Counted from the stretch's first letter, positions 1-11,630 are shown. The stretch: 64,000 nt of DNA from Polytrichum commune (GCA_950295325.1 OX485806.1:7628001-7692000), one strand, 5' to 3'. The notes: a model not told the origin generated them from the letters alone. Program-made: numbers and translations.

Positions 1-1
1 A

Positions 2-3000
2 TTACTACATAAACTACTAATACATAATATAACCACACTAGCCCAACTTACTATGCCTAATGGTACCACTTTGATGAATGCGGACGACTTCAAAACCTAC
101 CATTCCACTCCTTCTAAACTTATCAAAAGTGCACTTCATATAGCTAATCAATTATTCTGTCTCCCCCCTTGCAACCAATGCCCCATACCATGCCAACAAC
201 ACCACCCTCCAGGATCCCTAAAAAAAATATATAATAAGACACCACAACATCCTCCCTCACCCGACCACCGCACCCGTACACCCCTCATCCCCCATTTACC
301 CCCTACTCCTAATAATATGCTAAAGGATCCCCACAAATTCCCCATACAAAAAATACTCGACCACAAACAAAACCAATCCAATGACCATAACGGAATCCCC
401 CGCACAGTCACGTCATACTTATGTCAATGGACCACAACAAGCAACAACACATATCACAAATGGCGTACCCAACGGGACCTATATCCCTACTATGATACAA
501 ATACATGTAATTACAACACAAACCTACTTACCCATTACTACAGGGAACGACAACACAAACATTTCTTAAACATTATTAAGGCCTATTTCTCCACAGCACA
601 ACATAAAGACACAAGATACGTCACACCCACTACAATAATTCCACTAGTACATATCTCTATCACTGAATGCAACCCAGAAAATGACATCGAAACAAACTCT
701 AATACTATCCAAACACAACTTGATGTTGCTCACATATATGAAGACAATGGCCGACACCTCATCACCATCCCGAAAACTAGACTACTCTGGTTATGAAAAC
801 AATACCAACAGGCTAAAAGCACCACACACGGCCTGGAACCGTCCACCCAATCTTTCGAAACCGAAATTGTTTGGCTTTATCAACACTACAAATACCGTAT
901 CCCAAAAATTGACCCACTCAAACGGGCCCAATATACAATACCAACTCCAATATTAGATCTCTTAATCACAACATTCAATATTAGCCATTCATACTTTTCA
1001 TCCCCCGTTACATGCCCCACACAATTTACCCAGTTCTACTCTCCATACTCGCGAGATATAATATTTGGATCCCTCGGCAAAGCGTTTGGCCATAAATGGC
1101 AAGGAATCGGGTACGCACACCCTCACAACGCAACAGACTTACAACAAGCTATCCACTGGGCTCGTATGGCGGCCCAAAATGACCCACATACAATCACTAT
1201 AATTATCTCCCCAGATATTGATTGGTACCAAAATCCCAACCCGCATGCAGGCCCCTTCCCGGACACGCATGTCATTGCCCATTTTGCCGCGGATACGCTC
1301 ACGTATGATGAACCCACAATACCACCCGAACTCAACATCACCAGAAAAGAACCCTCTACAGTACAAATATTTTGCATCCACCACCAAAACAATAGCATTG
1401 GCACATACGAACAAATGAAATTACTAAACGATACAACAAATAACCTCCAAATACTACACAGCCACACCCGAATTGCACCACCTACCCCTCCTAACATCAC
1501 GGTTAACCCTAGTAAAAAATGGTCTAAATTAACTTACCCCAATACAATCCCATACAATAACCCCCAAGTCCCCCCACTCCCACATTACCACACCAACTTA
1601 CCCCTAAAATTCCACCCCCAATTCAGTTACTACACTGATGGCTCCTTTATAAAACCCAAAGAAATTGCCCCCGGGGAATGGAGAAGAGAAAAAGTTGGAT
1701 ATGGTATCTACAGCCCCAAAGGCCTAAATATCGCCAAAAGATTACACGGCCATCAAAACATACTACGTGTAGAAATGATGGCTATACACGACACTCTACA
1801 AATAATAAATACACAATTTCCCAATGAACCCGCCTACATATTCACAGACAGTCTAAATGTATTATATCTACTCAACACACAAATAAAACACCCCACCCTC
1901 CATAATAGTCATCCCGACCAAATCACACTCAACTCCATGGTAGAAATCCTTCAACACCGAACACAACCAATCACTTTATACAAAGTTAGAGCCCACGTTA
2001 ACATTGACGGGAATGAAAAAGCCGATACACTGGCAAAACAAGGGTTAGAATTAGAACACCGAATTGCTATCCTCCCTCATGAACATGCCCACGCCACCCC
2101 ATACTATTATCAAAAAGACGTGTGGGCCTCGATGGCAGCCGTCCCAGACAAAGGTCCAGTAAGATTCTTAGAAAAACAAATTAAAAAGTATGATAGGGAA
2201 AACAATATTGCACTCATGGCCACACAAACCCCCAACACATGTAAATGGACAGAAAATGTCGACATAGACAAAGAATTATCAAACGAATTTTGGACAAATC
2301 CCTTAATCACCGACAAACAAAAATCTTGCCTTATTAAATTTCACACCGGAACATACATGGGTAATGCGAGGAAACAAATTTTCTTCGGTCACCAAAGATA
2401 CCCCTCTATTACGTGCTCCATTTGCAATTCAACCGACCCAGATACTTGGCTCCATGTACTACTTAAATGTCAACAACAACATCTACACTCACTACGCGTC
2501 AAAAGACATAACAAAGCAGTTGGAGAAATTAGGAAACTCCTAATCTCATCCGAAAAATCCCGTTGCTTTACTCTCATGAATGCCGGAATCTTCAACAATA
2601 ATCCCCAAGAGAACACGGTCCCCGGCTGGCTACTCCCCTGCACATGTAACACACAAAGATGCCACTGTAACGCAAGATTCCGACCTGATATACTTTGTGT
2701 TAATGGCCTCCCATATCAAAATGACCCACCAACTAATATTGACCCCACCCTCACCATACAATTTATCGAATTCTCATACTGCAACGATAGATTCTCCCGA
2801 GAGGCACTCGAAGCCAAAAACAACAAATACAAACCGCTAATTGATAGTATTGCTTCCAGGGGATGGAAAATCGAACCACTTATTGTCATCACCGCTGGTG
2901 CCAGAGCTACTACCCACATACCCTCTATGAAATCACTCGAAGACAATCTCAAAATACCCATGACTGCCATAAAAAATACCTTTAAAAATATCAATACCAT

Positions 3001-3088
3001 TGCAATACAATATGCCATGTCCATCCTCCTCCATAAAAGGAGGATTGAAAATCACCAACCGCTACCCCAAAATCTAGACCCTCCATAA
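2..3088 (+). pseudogene. LINE ORF2 C-terminal part (linker, MTase-like, RNase H, Zn knuckle, REL), one in-frame stop
   Basis: The frame is open from base 2, is interrupted once by TGA at 794-796, and continues to the TAA ending at 3088. The stop lies between linker and MTase-like segment and is one C-to-T step from CGA. RNase H catalytic residues are visible: D in YYTDGS (about 1635), E in RVEMMA (about 1770), D in FTDSLN (about 1846) and D in NIDGNEKAD (about 2006). A zinc knuckle CSIC...H...C with the downstream RHNKAV follows at about 2415-2520. The C-terminal endonuclease shows FRPDI, IEFSYCND and K..KY at about 2680-2850, the PD-(D/E)XK pattern of R2-like elements. The segment at about 1000-1300 (QFYSPYSRD, FGSLGKAF, W.G.GYAHP, IIISPD.DWY) resembles the Dam/PCIF1 methyltransferase fold, but the (N/D)PP(Y/F) catalytic motif reads AHPH. 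That last assignment is inference. Confidence 0.8.
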
Positions 3089-3420
3089 ATCACACCTAAA
3101 AGCTAATAAATACTTACTATTTATCTCACAACCCCGGATAAGGGATTGGTACCGGTTCGTGGGCACAAACTTCCAGCCTTTTCTTCCCTTGCAGCACCAC
3201 GTCATAGGTTCTATATTCACCAACCAAACGGGCCATAATGGGCCATAAGGGGCCCCTATTATTTGTTACTGGCTACTATAGTGTCCATCCTCGAAAGGGG
3301 AGAGTAGTTTTGACCCAGCTTCCCCATGTCCTGTGGGCATCGGGTTGTTGGCATTACGAACGGACACTCTATTCACGCCGGCCCCTAAAAGGGACCGGAG
3401 TTTCTATCTATCTATCTCCT
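3089..3420 (+). repeat. LINE 3' UTR and TCTA-repeat tail
   Basis: This non-coding tail of the LINE contains a GGGCC/GGCC-rich stretch at 3228-3258 and ends in GGAGTTTC followed by TATC repeats. The last 60 bases are shared, with substitutions, with the insertion at 4177-4252, which shows where reverse transcription starts. Open frames in the region are short and incidental. Confidence 0.65.
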
Positions 3421-4162
3421 ACAGACAGAGCCAACAAAGAGCTCGGCATCCACGAGACACTAGCTTTGACGTTGGACTATAAAGACCAAAGATTAATAGG
3501 ACTTAGCCTCTAATTCCATCGTTTATCAACCTATCATACATATCCCCTCTTGCTTCACTTTCCTTGGTCATCTCCTTGTTTCCCTCTTGACTCCACCAAA
3601 GTGATGAGGAAAAGAGCGAGAATAAAGAATAGTTACATACGAAGACTTTTGAATAAATGCTCAAAAAGTGTTCAGAACATGGAGTCTAGAATTCGTACTG
3701 CATGAATTCATGGCGTAAGAATTTAGAAAGGGGTGGCAATTTTGGTAAACTCCACCGTCTTGCCATCAGCTTTAAACTTTTATACAATGCTGTCTTTTGT
3801 GGTTTTTTGGGGGGTGGATGTCACTCATTATATAAGGTCGAGTTTCATAACATTACACAACTCCTTTGCTTGCGTTCCATGGGACCCAATACCACATGAG
3901 CATAATTCTTCTTTAATTCCAAGATTAACCCATGTACGGAGAGCACTCAAGCTATAATTGTGAGTTTTTTGACAAGCATATGAGGTTTTTAATCGCAACT
4001 TCTTTCTTTGGAAAGAGACCATCATGCAGTTGCTTAAGGTAGATGAGACTAATTTGGTGAGCTTCCTTAATTGGATACCTATTTTTGGCTCTTAAACGGT
4101 GGTACGAATGCTTTAATTCGGTGGGTGAGTAACACATGGTGATTTAGTTGTTGACTTGATGA
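3421..4162. other. Intergenic, nothing recognised
   Basis: AT-rich sequence between the LINE tail and its truncated copy. I see only short frames without family resemblance. Confidence 0.5.
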
Positions 4163-4266
4163 TACTTGGGTTAGTCGAACGGACACTTTATTCACGCCAG
4201 CCCCTTGCTAAAAAAGGATTAGAGTTTCTATCTATCTATCTATTTATCTATCTACTTGGGTTAGTC
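4163..4266 (+). mobile_element. 5'-truncated LINE 3'-end insertion with 14-bp target-site duplication
   Basis: The 14-mer TACTTGGGTTAGTC occurs at 4163-4176 and again at 4253-4266. Between the copies lie 76 bp matching the 3' end of the LINE at 3355-3416 (GAACGGACAC, TATTCACGCC, AGAGTTTC, then TATC repeats). This is the signature of target-primed reverse transcription followed by early 5' truncation. Divergence from the full-length tail includes several substitutions and a few extra bases, so the parent was a related copy and not this exact element. Confidence 0.85.
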
Positions 4267-5058
4267 ACCTTCACAAAAGTCAAACTACACCCACCGTCCT
4301 CCATAATGAGGAGTGCCATCCACCAAACTATGATATGCTTGAATATTTTACCCGAGGTGGGCAAATTAGGAGGCAGCAACTTGGACGAATTAGGAGGTGG
4401 AATATGGCTGTGAGGTGCCAACCAATTTGTATTTTGGGTATTCTATGATGAAAAACAAGTTGAGAACGTTTGATCTTACATGTGACCACTTTAGAAACAT
4501 GACACAACCAATATTGACATTAAACTTGGCTTCCATTGGCAAATGACCCATGCAAAATTTGCTAATGATGTTGTCCACTTACACAACATTGAACGATAAA
4601 AGAGTTCCCCCCTACAACACAAGATTGGGAAGTAGATGATCTTTGATACCAGCTCCTATATCAACATCTTCATCAACTCCGATTTCAACGATTTCAAATT
4701 CTTTGAACCGGATTCACAATTGCTAATATGCTCATTGACAAGCTTCCAATGCTTGAGTCCATTGGCTAGATGATTCCACATAGATGGAGGTGTCCACATA
4801 AGCCTCCTCTACCTCGACATCCTTATGAAATTGTAAAGATGGCCACCATAGAGATTGTTTAATAAGAATATAAGAATCATCAAGATAAACCTACTACTAG
4901 CTACAATAGTTTCCTATCACTTTAATAACTTTGCTTGCCCTTATTAAATATGATCTCAAGGTACTTCCACTTCACTCACATGTTCCAACCAACCAGTATG
5001 TGACATGTAGCATCCCCACTCAAGAACATAACTATATTGTGTTGAAATTGATCAATAA
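4267..5058. other. Intergenic, nothing recognised
   Basis: AT-rich, no frame with family resemblance and no clear repeat structure. Confidence 0.4.
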
Positions 5059-5400
5059 CATTAAGTAGCTAGCTTGAAATGACCTCCTCAAAAGAGCATC
5101 ACACGGACGTGCACTGGTTTGATGCTCTTGTTTTAGTAAAGGTAACATTACCTTTGAGTTTCTCTTAGGTTATTTTTTAAAATTTATTTGGGTAGTTACT
5201 TTCACTACTTAGAATGAAATATGTTGGTTTCTTGGACAAAACTAATGGCAAGTGGCGATAAAGGTTCTTATCTATGCTAGATTTGAATCTAAACAAATCT
5301 AAACATTCAAAACCAACATGAAAAATTTGTGGGGTCTTTTGGAGAAGTCTCCCGAAACCCACATTGGAAACCTTTTTGACACCTATTTGGAGCTATTGCT
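5059..5400. repeat. Dispersed repeat copy 1 (partner near 10178-10535)
   Basis: It shares a diverged but collinear sequence with about 10178-10535: TGACCTC, TTTGATGCTCTT, TAGTAAA.GGTA, GACAAAACTAATG, GGCAAGTGGC/AAATGGC, CCGAAACCC and GAAACCTTTT occur in the same order in both. It lies directly upstream of the SWIM-like ORF, so both are probably parts of one decayed transposon. Confidence 0.6.
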
Positions 5401-5706
5401 TTGCAATTCTCTCCTATATTCTCTCCAAGATTTGGAGTGTTAATCAACATCGTCTCCAAGGAGGATATTGCATATCGTGTCACAGTTGGTGACATATTGT
5501 ATTATACATGCCTTGATTTTACGAAAATATCATCTCAATCTTTGGGAAAGAAAGGGAAATGGGTGTATTGCAAACCATTTTATTATGCGTTTAGATTTCT
5601 TTGCAAGGTGGATTACGATAGTGACAAGTTCATTCACGCCTCAATGTGCTCCTACAACGAGGTCCTGCGGCTACTTGAACTTGTAGGTATTGTAAAGTGT
5701 GAGTAA
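5401..5706 (+). pseudogene. SWIM-like zinc-finger remnant, possibly from a MULE-type transposase
   Basis: A 101-residue frame contains GDILYYTCLDFTKISS followed by KGKWVYCKPFYYAFRFLC. This looks like a SWIM zinc finger (CxC...CxH), which is common near the C-terminus of Mutator-like transposases and plant FAR1-type proteins, but the last histidine is replaced by proline (CKP). The frame then ends in a leucine-rich segment (NEVLRLLELVGIV). No transposase core was found upstream. The family call is inference from a short motif. Confidence 0.35.
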
Positions 5707-7671
5707 GATTTTTTTCAAGTGTTGTGTTCAACTGCATGTTTGAGAATTACAGTGAGTGACATATACTAGTGTGGATTGTTATAATAAAAATCAATAATAA
5801 ATTGACAATTTTCAAAAGTATCCATGGTAACAGGCTCCCTTCACTCTTGTTCAATCAAAATGCAAGTATTTCATAATTGAAAATGTTGCAAACATGCAAG
5901 TACCAATTAGAATGTGTACCCTAAAACCATGCCCATTTACTAAATTTAGCATCACTGCTCACATGTTACCGCTCGATGCCCATTGCTCACCGCTCATGTC
6001 TTAGATTCCCTCATTTTTTACTTGTAAGATCGGAAGTTCATACTTATTCATTTTGTGTATTTTTTTATTCTAGTTCCAAATCTAATAAGAAATTCATATT
6101 TTTTTCCCAATATAGATAAAATTGGTCGTACTAAATTAGCACAAATATGGCAATCTATGATAACATGTAAAGATGGTGGCCAATTATACACCATCTAGAG
6201 AGAGACTAACACTAGTATTCATGTGCATTCGAATTTTGAATACATAACAATATTCATATCCATAACCATGTTATGGGACTAACAACATTTCATGGAATAA
6301 TTCTAGATTTTTCCCACATTTAGTATCATGGCTTCACCCACGCAACTCTGAGGTATGTGGGTGTTATTTGACTCGTTTTCCATGATCTTTAGCTTTTTAC
6401 CAAATTAGATTCACACAAAACAAAACTTGTTTTGCACTAGCAAATCTACGATGAAACATATGCCAAAAAAATCGCATTGGAAATTTGACCTACCTTGATT
6501 TAGTTATGATTATCGGAAGTGCATGTTTGTTGATTCTTAAATTGGAGACATAGGTCCTCCCAACTGTGGTCACTGTTGAGTGTAAAGTAGTCATTCATAT
6601 TTAAAGACATGGTCCAATCCCTTTAAAACATGTGTCTTTATGATGTTTGTTGTTTGAACCTCACCGAACCATATACCATTCAAGTAGAGGGGGCTGATTA
6701 AGAACACAAGCGACTTAAGACCCATCTACCTTGTCCCATGGATTGTTTGGCAGGAGTGGACCGGTATGGTCTTCAACAACAACAACAACAACAACAACAA
6801 GTGATCGGTCCAAAGACTTCATCACACTATTTGGGAAAGGGGGGTGGGGGAGGGGGGGCTTTGATTGGCTATGGAACGATGGATTGGTCTAAGGCTCTTG
6901 ATCATTAGCTTAAGGCTTTGGCCGTTGCTTAATATGACTTGTTAGCCAAGTTTGATGGGAAGTGGGGTGCTCGTGGTTTCATTGTTTAAAGGAGCAAGGC
7001 TTGTGATGACTTGGAGAGAGAAAAGTCTGTTGATGTGTACTCCTAAGTGTGCACAACATTTATAATCATTGACTGAGCTTGATATAGAAGTATTGTTCAA
7101 GACTTAAAAATAAAAACACAAACATAAACAACTTTATTACTTGGGATATATGTGTATATATATATGTTCCTACTATTCTTCACCCCTAACTTCCCAAGCC
7201 CATGAAAAGGTTGTTTTGAGTGCATTTCATGCAATGTTGGTTGTGGATTTTTCACGAACGAGTTTTGAGCTTAAAATGAGATTTGTCTATAGCATTTTGA
7301 AACATGGGAGGTGAGCTACAACAAGGGAGAAATGAGCACGAATAACTCTTGGAATGTTTAGATTATAGCAATTAAAGGAAGTGAAGCACGAGAAAACGCC
7401 ATGTTTTATCCCCCGCAAAAGACCTTTAACTGATCAAATTCGTTTGGAAAATGAGCATAAGGCTTGTGTGATCCACTAGATGACAACAAACTCAATAGTT
7501 GAGCATCTGCATAAACTCACATGCCAAAATGTGTAAATCACAATAAGCTAGCCGCCTCGCATTTGGAGTAAGTAAATTGTCCCAATTTTTTTAACCACAT
7601 ATATGCAAAGAATTCATTTAGAATTTGAGAGTGTCTAGATGTTAAAGTAAATTGGTCCGAGACAACCCTAA
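5707..7671. other. Intergenic DNA with an (AAC)n microsatellite
   Basis: AT-rich with no supported gene. An (AAC)n run lies at 6774-6800, a G-rich stretch at 6838-6858, and a short TATATG run near 7150. Confidence 0.5.
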
Positions 7672-7855
7672 ACTACCGGGTGATGGTGGAGAGATACCCA
7701 AATGTCAAGGAAGAGGTTGGTGGTTTGATTCCCGACTGTGAAATCTCTTCTCTACTTGACGAAAAACTTGCTAGGTGGTCAACTGCCTCCTATGCTTTGG
7801 TGTTGGCATGTTGGCCTTTTGTCTCAAAAAAAAAGTAAAAAGTAAAAAGTAAATG
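7672..7855 (+). mobile_element. Candidate tRNA-derived SINE
   Basis: A box-B-like sequence GGTTTGATTCCC lies about 45 bases into a segment that ends in an A-rich tail at about 7826-7850. AAAGTAAATTGGT upstream (about 7648) and AAAGTAAATGGT downstream (about 7843) may be a diverged target duplication. Box A is not convincing. A second copy elsewhere in the genome would be needed to prove the family. Confidence 0.4.
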
Positions 7856-9091
7856 GTAGATGTGAGCACAAAGGCCATTTCTACATGAACATCACAAAAT
7901 ATTTCAGGTTAATCAAAATGAGCATCTTTGATGTTCATGCAAAGTTTGCATTGAAGTGGCAACTACTGATTGGAGTCAACACCCTCACATGAGCTCCCAA
8001 CACAACAAACCCATGACCACTTTCCACTTTAACATATTTTTACACATTCTAATCATCTACAAATTGCAGGGCTCATGTGTCTATGCGTAGATATCCATGT
8101 TGGCTTGATGTTTATAGTTAGTTGATTGTGAATAAATGAGGTTAGGTGGGGTTAATTTAGGGAAAAAGTCATCCATCAAGCAAACATTGGTTGTGTGAGA
8201 AGTTAGGGGTTGAGTACCCAACCTTCATCTATAATACAACATAACACGTGATGGTGGTAGTGACCAACAACCTTGTTGTTCCCCACCATTCATGTCTCAT
8301 AATTAAAAGGTTTTCAAAGAGAAAAGGGCAAAGAATATCATTCAGTATTCTTAAACCACTCTATATGATGCCTTAAGGCCTAGATTGGGCCTTCCAAAAC
8401 ATATAAGACTTTGTGTTCACATACACCTTCACAATTTGTATTGACAAGGGAGCCTATAATGGTTAATATATTTTGAGGACATAGTCCAATCTCATCACAA
8501 CTTACATGTTTTTTTGGTGTGTGGTCTTGATTACAAGTCTTGGCATATTCCACTCAAATATGTCTGATTAAGAAGAGTGACCACATAAGGTAACCAACAC
8601 TAAGATGGTTTTGTAACCACTTGAAGTTGACACATCTATTTACCTAATACAAATCCTTCGATGGCAAAAGTTTACTACACACGATTGTCACATGCGAAAT
8701 GGTTATGTGTTACCGTAGAGGGTGCTTTATTTCATCTTTATTAGTGTATGATTGTAGTTTCCATGTGGGATTCAAGAGGGTGTCGACTAATGCAGGATTG
8801 GCAAGTGGCAAAATGTGATGGAAAAAAAAATGTTTTTATCTAAATGGAGAGCCCTCTACAGTATTTGGAATGCAAATTTGATATCTGAACATATAGCAAT
8901 GTATTTGTTAAACGAGTTGTAGTAGAAACCAAAATGGAACCCCCTACAAAGCCACTCAATGAATTAGAGAATCTCAAACTTGACCGTTCAAAACTATTTA
9001 TTATTATTATGATGATGATGATGTGGATGTCTTTTGGAGTTATGTTTGCCAATGTGTTGATATCATTCCAGACCTCAGACAACTGCCAAAA
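7856..9091. other. Intergenic, nothing recognised
   Basis: AT-rich. A 24-base stretch at about 8571-8594 (AAGAAGAGTGACCACATA core) recurs near 32778, so some dispersed repeat sequence is present. I see no gene. Confidence 0.4.
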
Positions 9092-9200
9092 TAACTATAG
9101 TTAACTAGATATAACTATAGTTAACTACATTTTTTGACATGTCAAATCGCAAACAACTATAGTTACAAAAGGCAACCAGTTAACTAATAGTTGAATTAGT
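9092..9200. repeat. Clustered palindromic AACTATAGTTAAC motif
   Basis: AACTATAGTTAACTA occurs twice within about 35 bases, and AACTATAGTTAC and GTTAACTAATAGTT follow within the next 70 bases. Both AACTATAGTT and GTTAAC are self-complementary, so the block could fold or act as clustered binding sites. Function unknown. Confidence 0.6.
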
Positions 9201-10110
9201 GGGTTAATTGTCCAAGGTGTGTATCATTCACACGAAAATCCAATGGTGCAGGAGCACCACAAAGTTGGAAGTGCTCACAAGAGGCGCGCACACACACACA
9301 CCTTATTACTTGTCCAAAACACTCCCTATTAAGTTGAAGATCCTGATTGCCTCGGAGGATGGGCTTGAGTGTGCAAACGAGGGGCAAGTGTATTCCTTGG
9401 GTGAAGGAACCACTTGTGAGTGTCTTAAAAATTACTAGTGCGGGTACCATAATGAGATTCAATACATAATGTTTGAAAAACAAACGTTGGTCGTATGTTC
9501 AAACTTATCTATACCGACTAAGTTACAGTTATTAGTGTGGGCCACACGGCTACACTTACACAACCACTTACTATAGTATCAAGAAGCAAGATAGATAGAT
9601 AGATAGATACGCTAGCTTCGTTAGGAAGGGAAGCATACATGGAGAGTATCAAGGAGAAGATAGGAACAAAAGAAAAGTATGTCAAGTTTTAGTGTGAGAA
9701 TTTTTAAAGTAGAAGAGAATAAAATACTAACGTTTCATTTTACATGCAAATAGCGACTTACAAAATAAATAACATGTCCACTTCAAGAATGTGATGGGGA
9801 TATTCGTATAATATCTTCTCCTGTAACAAATGTAGTACACGTGTAGTACATATAGTAGTACACATATATTGCATTAAGTGTCGTATAGTAGTTTATGTCA
9901 TTGTGGTAACTTACCTAATGACACTCCTTATGAATAAGTTTGCAAATATCGTCATTCCAATCTACTTTTAGTTCATCCACTTTGGGTATCGTCTGCATGT
10001 TAACATTTATGTGATGAATTATTGTCATGGGTGATTGAAATCTAGATGAAAAATCACTTAGTAGGTGATAGGATTTGCATTGTAAATCTATAATGTCCAA
10101 TTTTGTTTTT
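9201..10110. other. Intergenic with (GATA)n microsatellite
   Basis: No supported gene. GATA repeats occupy 9590-9609 and a short CA run lies near 9290. GTGTGGGCCACAC at about 9537 is one of several dispersed copies of the palindrome found in the MITE at 11.5 kb. Confidence 0.5.
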
Positions 10111-10758
10111 ACAAGGAATGTAATTTAAATGTTAGGTTTGCATTGAGTGTTGGTGACACTACATGGGCAGCTTACAGTTCATTAAGTGGCAAGTTCAAAA
10201 TGACCTCTTTTAAAGAACATCAAATGGGCGTGCTACAGTTTGATGCTCTTTTCTAGTAAAAGGTAGCACTATTTTTGAGTTTTTCTTAGGCTAATTCTAA
10301 TCTATTGGGGTAGTTAGTTTCACTACGTGAAAATAATTGTGTCATATTCTAGGACAAAACTAATGCCAAATGGCAATAAAGGTTTTGATCTAGGCTGCAT
10401 TAGAATCCAAACAAAATCTGAATAGCTATACAAGAATAGGATAAGTTGGTGGGGACAAAAAGGTAGTCGTACTTTCGGAAAAATCTTCCGAAACCCGCAT
10501 TGAAAACCTTTTCGATACCTTTTTGAAACTACTACTTTAGATTGATTCTCCATTCATTCACACTTACTTTGCAAGCTTTCCCCCCTTTCATTAAGGTAAT
10601 ATTACGGATACTCAAAGAGGACCATGGTAGCGTTGCTACACTAAATATTGTATTTAGTGTCATCGATTCTATTTGTCTTTGCTCAATATAATCTGTAAAT
10701 TGCCCATGTAGTGTCACCAATACTCAATGTAAACCTAACAATATTTGTCATTCCTTGT
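10111..10758. repeat. Fold-back structure with about 73-bp inverted arms
   Basis: The left arm 10111-10183 is repeated in reverse complement at 10686-10758. Shared blocks are ACAAGGAATG, GTTAGGTTT.CATTGAGT, and TTGGTGACACTACATGGGCA. The roughly 500 bases between the arms include the second copy of the dispersed repeat seen at 5059-5400. The arms differ by several substitutions, so the structure is old. No transposase is visible. Confidence 0.7.
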
Positions 10759-11476
10759 AACAAACCTAACAATACATTATTGGCATGGGAAAGTGTGAAC
10801 TCAACAACAACTTGCCAATTTATTGTCAAGAGCATTACACTATTAGTATGTGTCGCAGTCATTCTCAAGAACCTACATTAATTTTCAACCCACTCAAAGT
10901 CTCTTGTTTGAAAATTAGTGTGGGCCACATTGATTGTTTTTTGTAGGGAATTTTTGTGGATGGATATTTTATTTTGTGCTCATTGTCAATGTAAGTAGAC
11001 TATTTTAGTCTCCCTAAGGTGTTGGTCAAAAGTCTCAAGGATGACTGATGGGAGAACGTGGGGTCTTGTACCCATGTTATTTCCATCATGACTAGACAAT
11101 TAGAATGACCCATGCTACTTGTTTTCACACCGATTTTCCAACCACATTAATAGGACTATTTTTGTAGTTTTATTGAAGAATTGTGCATGCATAGACACAA
11201 ATATAAAGTGTGTTTTCAGTAAGTAGATTAGGTGGGATAATTACCGTGGACTAGAAAAGTAAGCCTATGCATGCCACCTCCACAAATTGTTTGATCAACT
11301 TTCGAAAAGATGAAAAGCGTTTGTCTCTTTCTATCAGTCAGTGCAAATCACAAATGATATCGTTACTGGTTCTAGAAGAAAGAAAGAAAGGAAATGTCAA
11401 TCCGTAGTGATGTAAATGTAAGAGGGGGTTGGTGTAATATATTTTCTTCAATAAGGGGCCCTTTTAACTAGGTAGC
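10759..11476. other. Intergenic, nothing recognised
   Basis: AT-rich. Another GTGTGGGCCACA copy occurs at about 10918. No gene supported. Confidence 0.4.
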
Positions 11477-11630
11477 TACATTGTTTTGTCTAATTAGTGT
11501 GGGCCACACTAATTCCCAATTACCACACTATTTTTCTTATTATAATTATGAAGTGGCCCACTATGATTTCCAGTGTGGAAAATTAGTGTGGATTTTTTTC
11601 CCACTCACACTAATTAGACTAAACAATGTA
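11477..11630. mobile_element. MITE-like palindromic element, 154 bp
   Basis: The ends are imperfect inverted repeats: TACATTGTTTTGTCTAATTA at 11477 against the complement of TAATTAGACTAAACAATGTA ending at 11630, one mismatch over 20 bases. Inside the left arm, 11493-11513 is itself a perfect 10-1-10 palindrome centred on GTGGGCCAC. TA at both edges could be the target duplication. Related GTGTGGGCCACAC fragments occur near 9537, 10918 and (degenerate) 60170-60460. It is non-coding. Confidence 0.65.

Larger units (their letters stand above)
1..3420 (+). mobile_element. Non-LTR retrotransposon (LINE) with RNase H and restriction-like endonuclease, 3' half
   Basis: The plus strand carries one reading frame from the window edge to 3088, then a roughly 330-bp 3' UTR ending in a TCTA tetranucleotide tail near 3400-3416. 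The domain order seen is linker, methyltransferase-like segment, RNase H, CCHC-type knuckle with RHN motif, then a restriction-like endonuclease. Combining RNase H and a C-terminal restriction-like endonuclease is known in a few LINE groups such as Dualen/RandI of green algae; I infer that kind of element but cannot assign a clade without the RT, which must lie upstream of base 1. The coding strand is strongly A/C-rich and G-poor. The 3' end (about 3355-3416) recurs at 4177-4252, which fixes the element's 3' terminus. Confidence 0.85.

Noticed and set aside
148-3024. Long antisense frames opposite the LINE coding region (for example 1123-1500 and 2716-3024 minus)
   Set aside because: They mirror the A/C-rich coding strand of the LINE, show no family resemblance, and their composition (Trp/Val/Cys-rich) is what antisense of that strand gives.
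9590-9609. GATA repeat as a reverse-oriented LINE tail like those at 3.4 and 4.2 kb
   Set aside because: The sequence next to it shows no similarity to the LINE 3' end in either orientation; treated as a plain microsatellite.
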